A stretch of 7,282 bases of DNA, taken from contig CAIZHO010000519.1 of the NCBI GenBank assembly GCA_903932805.1, positions 1 through 7,282 on the forward strand, given 5' to 3'. The position numbers and the translations under genes were made by a program. The stretch is from an uncultured Roseiflexaceae bacterium (lineage in GTDB: Bacteria; Chloroflexota; Chloroflexia; Chloroflexales; Roseiflexaceae). Under the pieces are notes generated by a model. The model saw only the letters and a list, made by a program, of their open reading frames with translations. It made no database searches and was not told where the DNA came from. Positions 6,136 to 7,282 of the stretch are shown piece by piece; position 1 is the first letter of the stretch; each line of letters starts with the position of its first letter.

Positions 6136-7083
6136 CTACCAGGTCAGCAGCAGCTTGAGACAATGTGGGTCAAAGAGTGCCGTTGTGTACGCGGTCGATA
6201 TCTGATCAAGCGTCGCGTGGTGCGTGATGAGTGTGCTGACATCCAAAATGCCACTCTGCATCAAGTCACGACTCCGCTGTAAATCACCAGGAGCCCATTC
6301 TTTGGATGTCAGCAGGCGTGCCTGCTTGAGGAACAACGGCATATACGGCAGTTGAATGGCGTCGTAATACCCGAGCAAGACAATCGTGCCATTGAGCGCG
6401 AGCGCCCCGATTGCCGAAGCCGCTGCATCCATCTTGCCACTCGCCTCGATAATCACATCACAATCTGCGACACCATACGAACTCAACGATTGTGTCGACA
6501 CATCACATACCATCTCGGCTCGTGCGTGTGCCAAGCGTTCTGCGTGGACATCACTCACGATGACGTGCGCGCCCCTGGCTGTTGCAATCCGCGCCGCGAG
6601 TTGGCCGACCGGTCCTTGGCCAAGGATGAGTACACGTTTGCCGCTGATGTCGCCAGCCATATCGACGCCGTGGAGTGCCGTAGCGGCCAATGCCAAAAAC
6701 ACGCCGTGTTCCGGTTTGATACCCTCGAGGGTCACCACCCGTTGACCGTCTGCATGCAACACGCTCGATTGACCACCCCAGGCAGGGTTGACATCGACAT
6801 AACAGCGCGCCCCGCCGACATAGACAATCGTATTAAGCAGCGTAGCCGGTGCTTCCGCACCCACAGCGATCACCCGTCCGACGGTTTCGTAGCCGGGGAT
6901 AACGGGGAACTGCAACATTGGATGCGGCATATGCCCCGCATACAGCATGCGTTCCGTCCCTGCGCTAATCGATGTATACAGGGTCTGAATGGTCACGTCA
7001 GTGGCGAGCGCAGGAGTAAGTTCGATGTCACGGACGGCAACAGTCTCTGCTGCGGACATCACAACGGCACGTGCGTGGGTCAT
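6136..7083 (-). CDS. bchC: 3-hydroxyethyl bacteriochlorophyllide a dehydrogenase
   Basis: BchC oxidises the C3 1-hydroxyethyl group to the acetyl group of bacteriochlorophyllide a, using NAD(P). The product has 315 residues, close to the roughly 314 of purple-bacterial BchC, and has the medium-chain dehydrogenase layout. The N-terminal catalytic-fold segment includes 'SISAGTERMLYAGHMP' and 'PVIPGYETVGRV' (60-71). The Rossmann fold has 'GQGPVGQLAA' (155-164) followed by an acidic residue at 178 ('VSDVHAERL'), which suggests a preference for NAD. The zinc ligands of typical alcohol dehydrogenases are not evident, as expected for this branch. The frame is open to 7152, but the ATG at 7083 has AAGGAG six bases upstream and matches the family start. 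It lies one base after the bchF stop, so the two genes are translationally coupled. Confidence 0.95.
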   Translation of the reverse strand: MTHARAVVMSAAETVAVRDIELTPALATDVTIQTLYTSISAGTERMLYAGHMPHPMLQFPVIPGYETVGRVIAVGAEAPATLLNTIVYVGGARCYVDVNPAWGGQSSVLHADGQRVVTLEGIKPEHGVFLALAATALHGVDMAGDISGKRVLILGQGPVGQLAARIATARGAHVIVSDVHAERLAHARAEMVCDVSTQSLSSYGVADCDVIIEASGKMDAAASAIGALALNGTIVLLGYYDAIQLPYMPLFLKQARLLTSKEWAPGDLQRSRDLMQSGILDVSTLITHHATLDQISTAYTTALFDPHCLKLLLTW

Positions 7084-7084
7084 C

Positions 7085-7282
7085 TCATACTCCTTTCTGC
7101 GCGAGCCGACGTTGTTTGCCGGCGAGAATTCCACGACGGATAAACTGGCCACAATTAATCAGATAGGTAGCGTAGGCAAACAGCATAGTGGCCATGACTG
7201 CGTTGTCGTCCCAGCCGAGATATTTGACAATGAAATACAGATTATGGGTAACCATCGCAACGGCATTACCAACGTCTTCCCA
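7085..7282 (-). CDS. bchF: 3-vinyl bacteriochlorophyllide hydratase, C-terminal part only
   Basis: Only the last 65 codons are inside the window; the gene enters in frame from the right edge and ends with TGA at 7085-7087. The translated part has 'WEDVGNAVAMVTHNLY', then a hydrophobic segment with 'FAYATYLINCGQF' and a basic end 'GKQRRLAQKG'. This matches the end of BchF as I remember it (an acidic-GNA start, a 'THNLY' helix and a 'YATY(L/V)IN' helix). BchF hydrates the C3 vinyl group to 1-hydroxyethyl and is a small membrane protein of about 170 residues. The next gene, bchC, encodes the dehydrogenase that uses its product and starts one base after the stop. The bchC ribosome-binding site lies inside the last bchF codons. 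Confidence 0.85.
   Translation of the reverse strand, partial: WEDVGNAVAMVTHNLYFIVKYLGWDDNAVMATMLFAYATYLINCGQFIRRGILAGKQRRLAQKGV
7090..7095 (-). promoter_or_regulatory. Ribosome-binding site of bchC inside the bchF end
   Basis: AAGGAG lies six bases before the ATG at 7083 and is part of the final bchF codons. It fixes the bchC start and shows that bchF and bchC are translationally coupled. Confidence 0.75.

Noticed and set aside
7084..7152. Upstream start for bchC at base 7152
   Set aside because: It would overlap bchF by 23 codons with residues foreign to BchC, while the ATG at 7083 has an excellent Shine-Dalgarno.

Overview
The window is a photosynthesis gene cluster from an anoxygenic phototroph that makes a bacteriochlorophyll. 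Seven genes on the minus strand read bchF (partial) - bchC - bchX - DUF169 gene - 48-residue membrane protein gene - bchY - bchZ. An intrinsic terminator follows, then yggS on the same strand. At the left edge the 3' end of a plus-strand gene (YcgQ/DUF1980 family) converges on yggS, and the two stop codons overlap. The best guess at the source is a filamentous phototroph of the Chloroflexota. The reasons are the divergence from purple-bacterial sequences as I remember them, the BchX architecture (no N-terminal extension but a long C-terminal one), the neighbours, and the lack of puf or crt genes around the cluster. This assignment is inference and only moderately secure.

Right part (6136-7282): the C-terminus of BchF (C3-vinyl hydratase) ends one base before the start of bchC (C3-hydroxyethyl dehydrogenase). 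These two enzymes turn the C3 vinyl group into the acetyl group of bacteriochlorophyllide a. Next (4926-6110) is bchX, the ATP-driven iron-sulfur reductase of chlorophyllide oxidoreductase (COR). It carries a C-terminal extension of about 87 residues that looks like the end of the cell-division protein FtsQ.

Middle part (3982-4916): two genes not found in the classic purple-bacterial bchC-X-Y-Z run sit between bchX and bchY. One is a DUF169 (COG2043) protein with several cysteines. The other is a single-pass membrane protein of 48 residues, whose flanking spacers each contain an RNA hairpin.

Left part (1-3897): bchY (GTG start, strong Shine-Dalgarno) and bchZ encode the catalytic COR subunits, so the full BchXYZ enzyme is present. 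A strong hairpin plus U-tract closes the bch transcript. A TGn-extended -10 box directly after it may start yggS transcription independently. No gap over 300 bases lacks a gene. No RNA genes, insertion sequences or CRISPR arrays were seen.

The most notable points are the FtsQ-like tail on BchX, the DUF169 gene and the tiny membrane gene embedded in the COR operon, and the hairpins around the latter.
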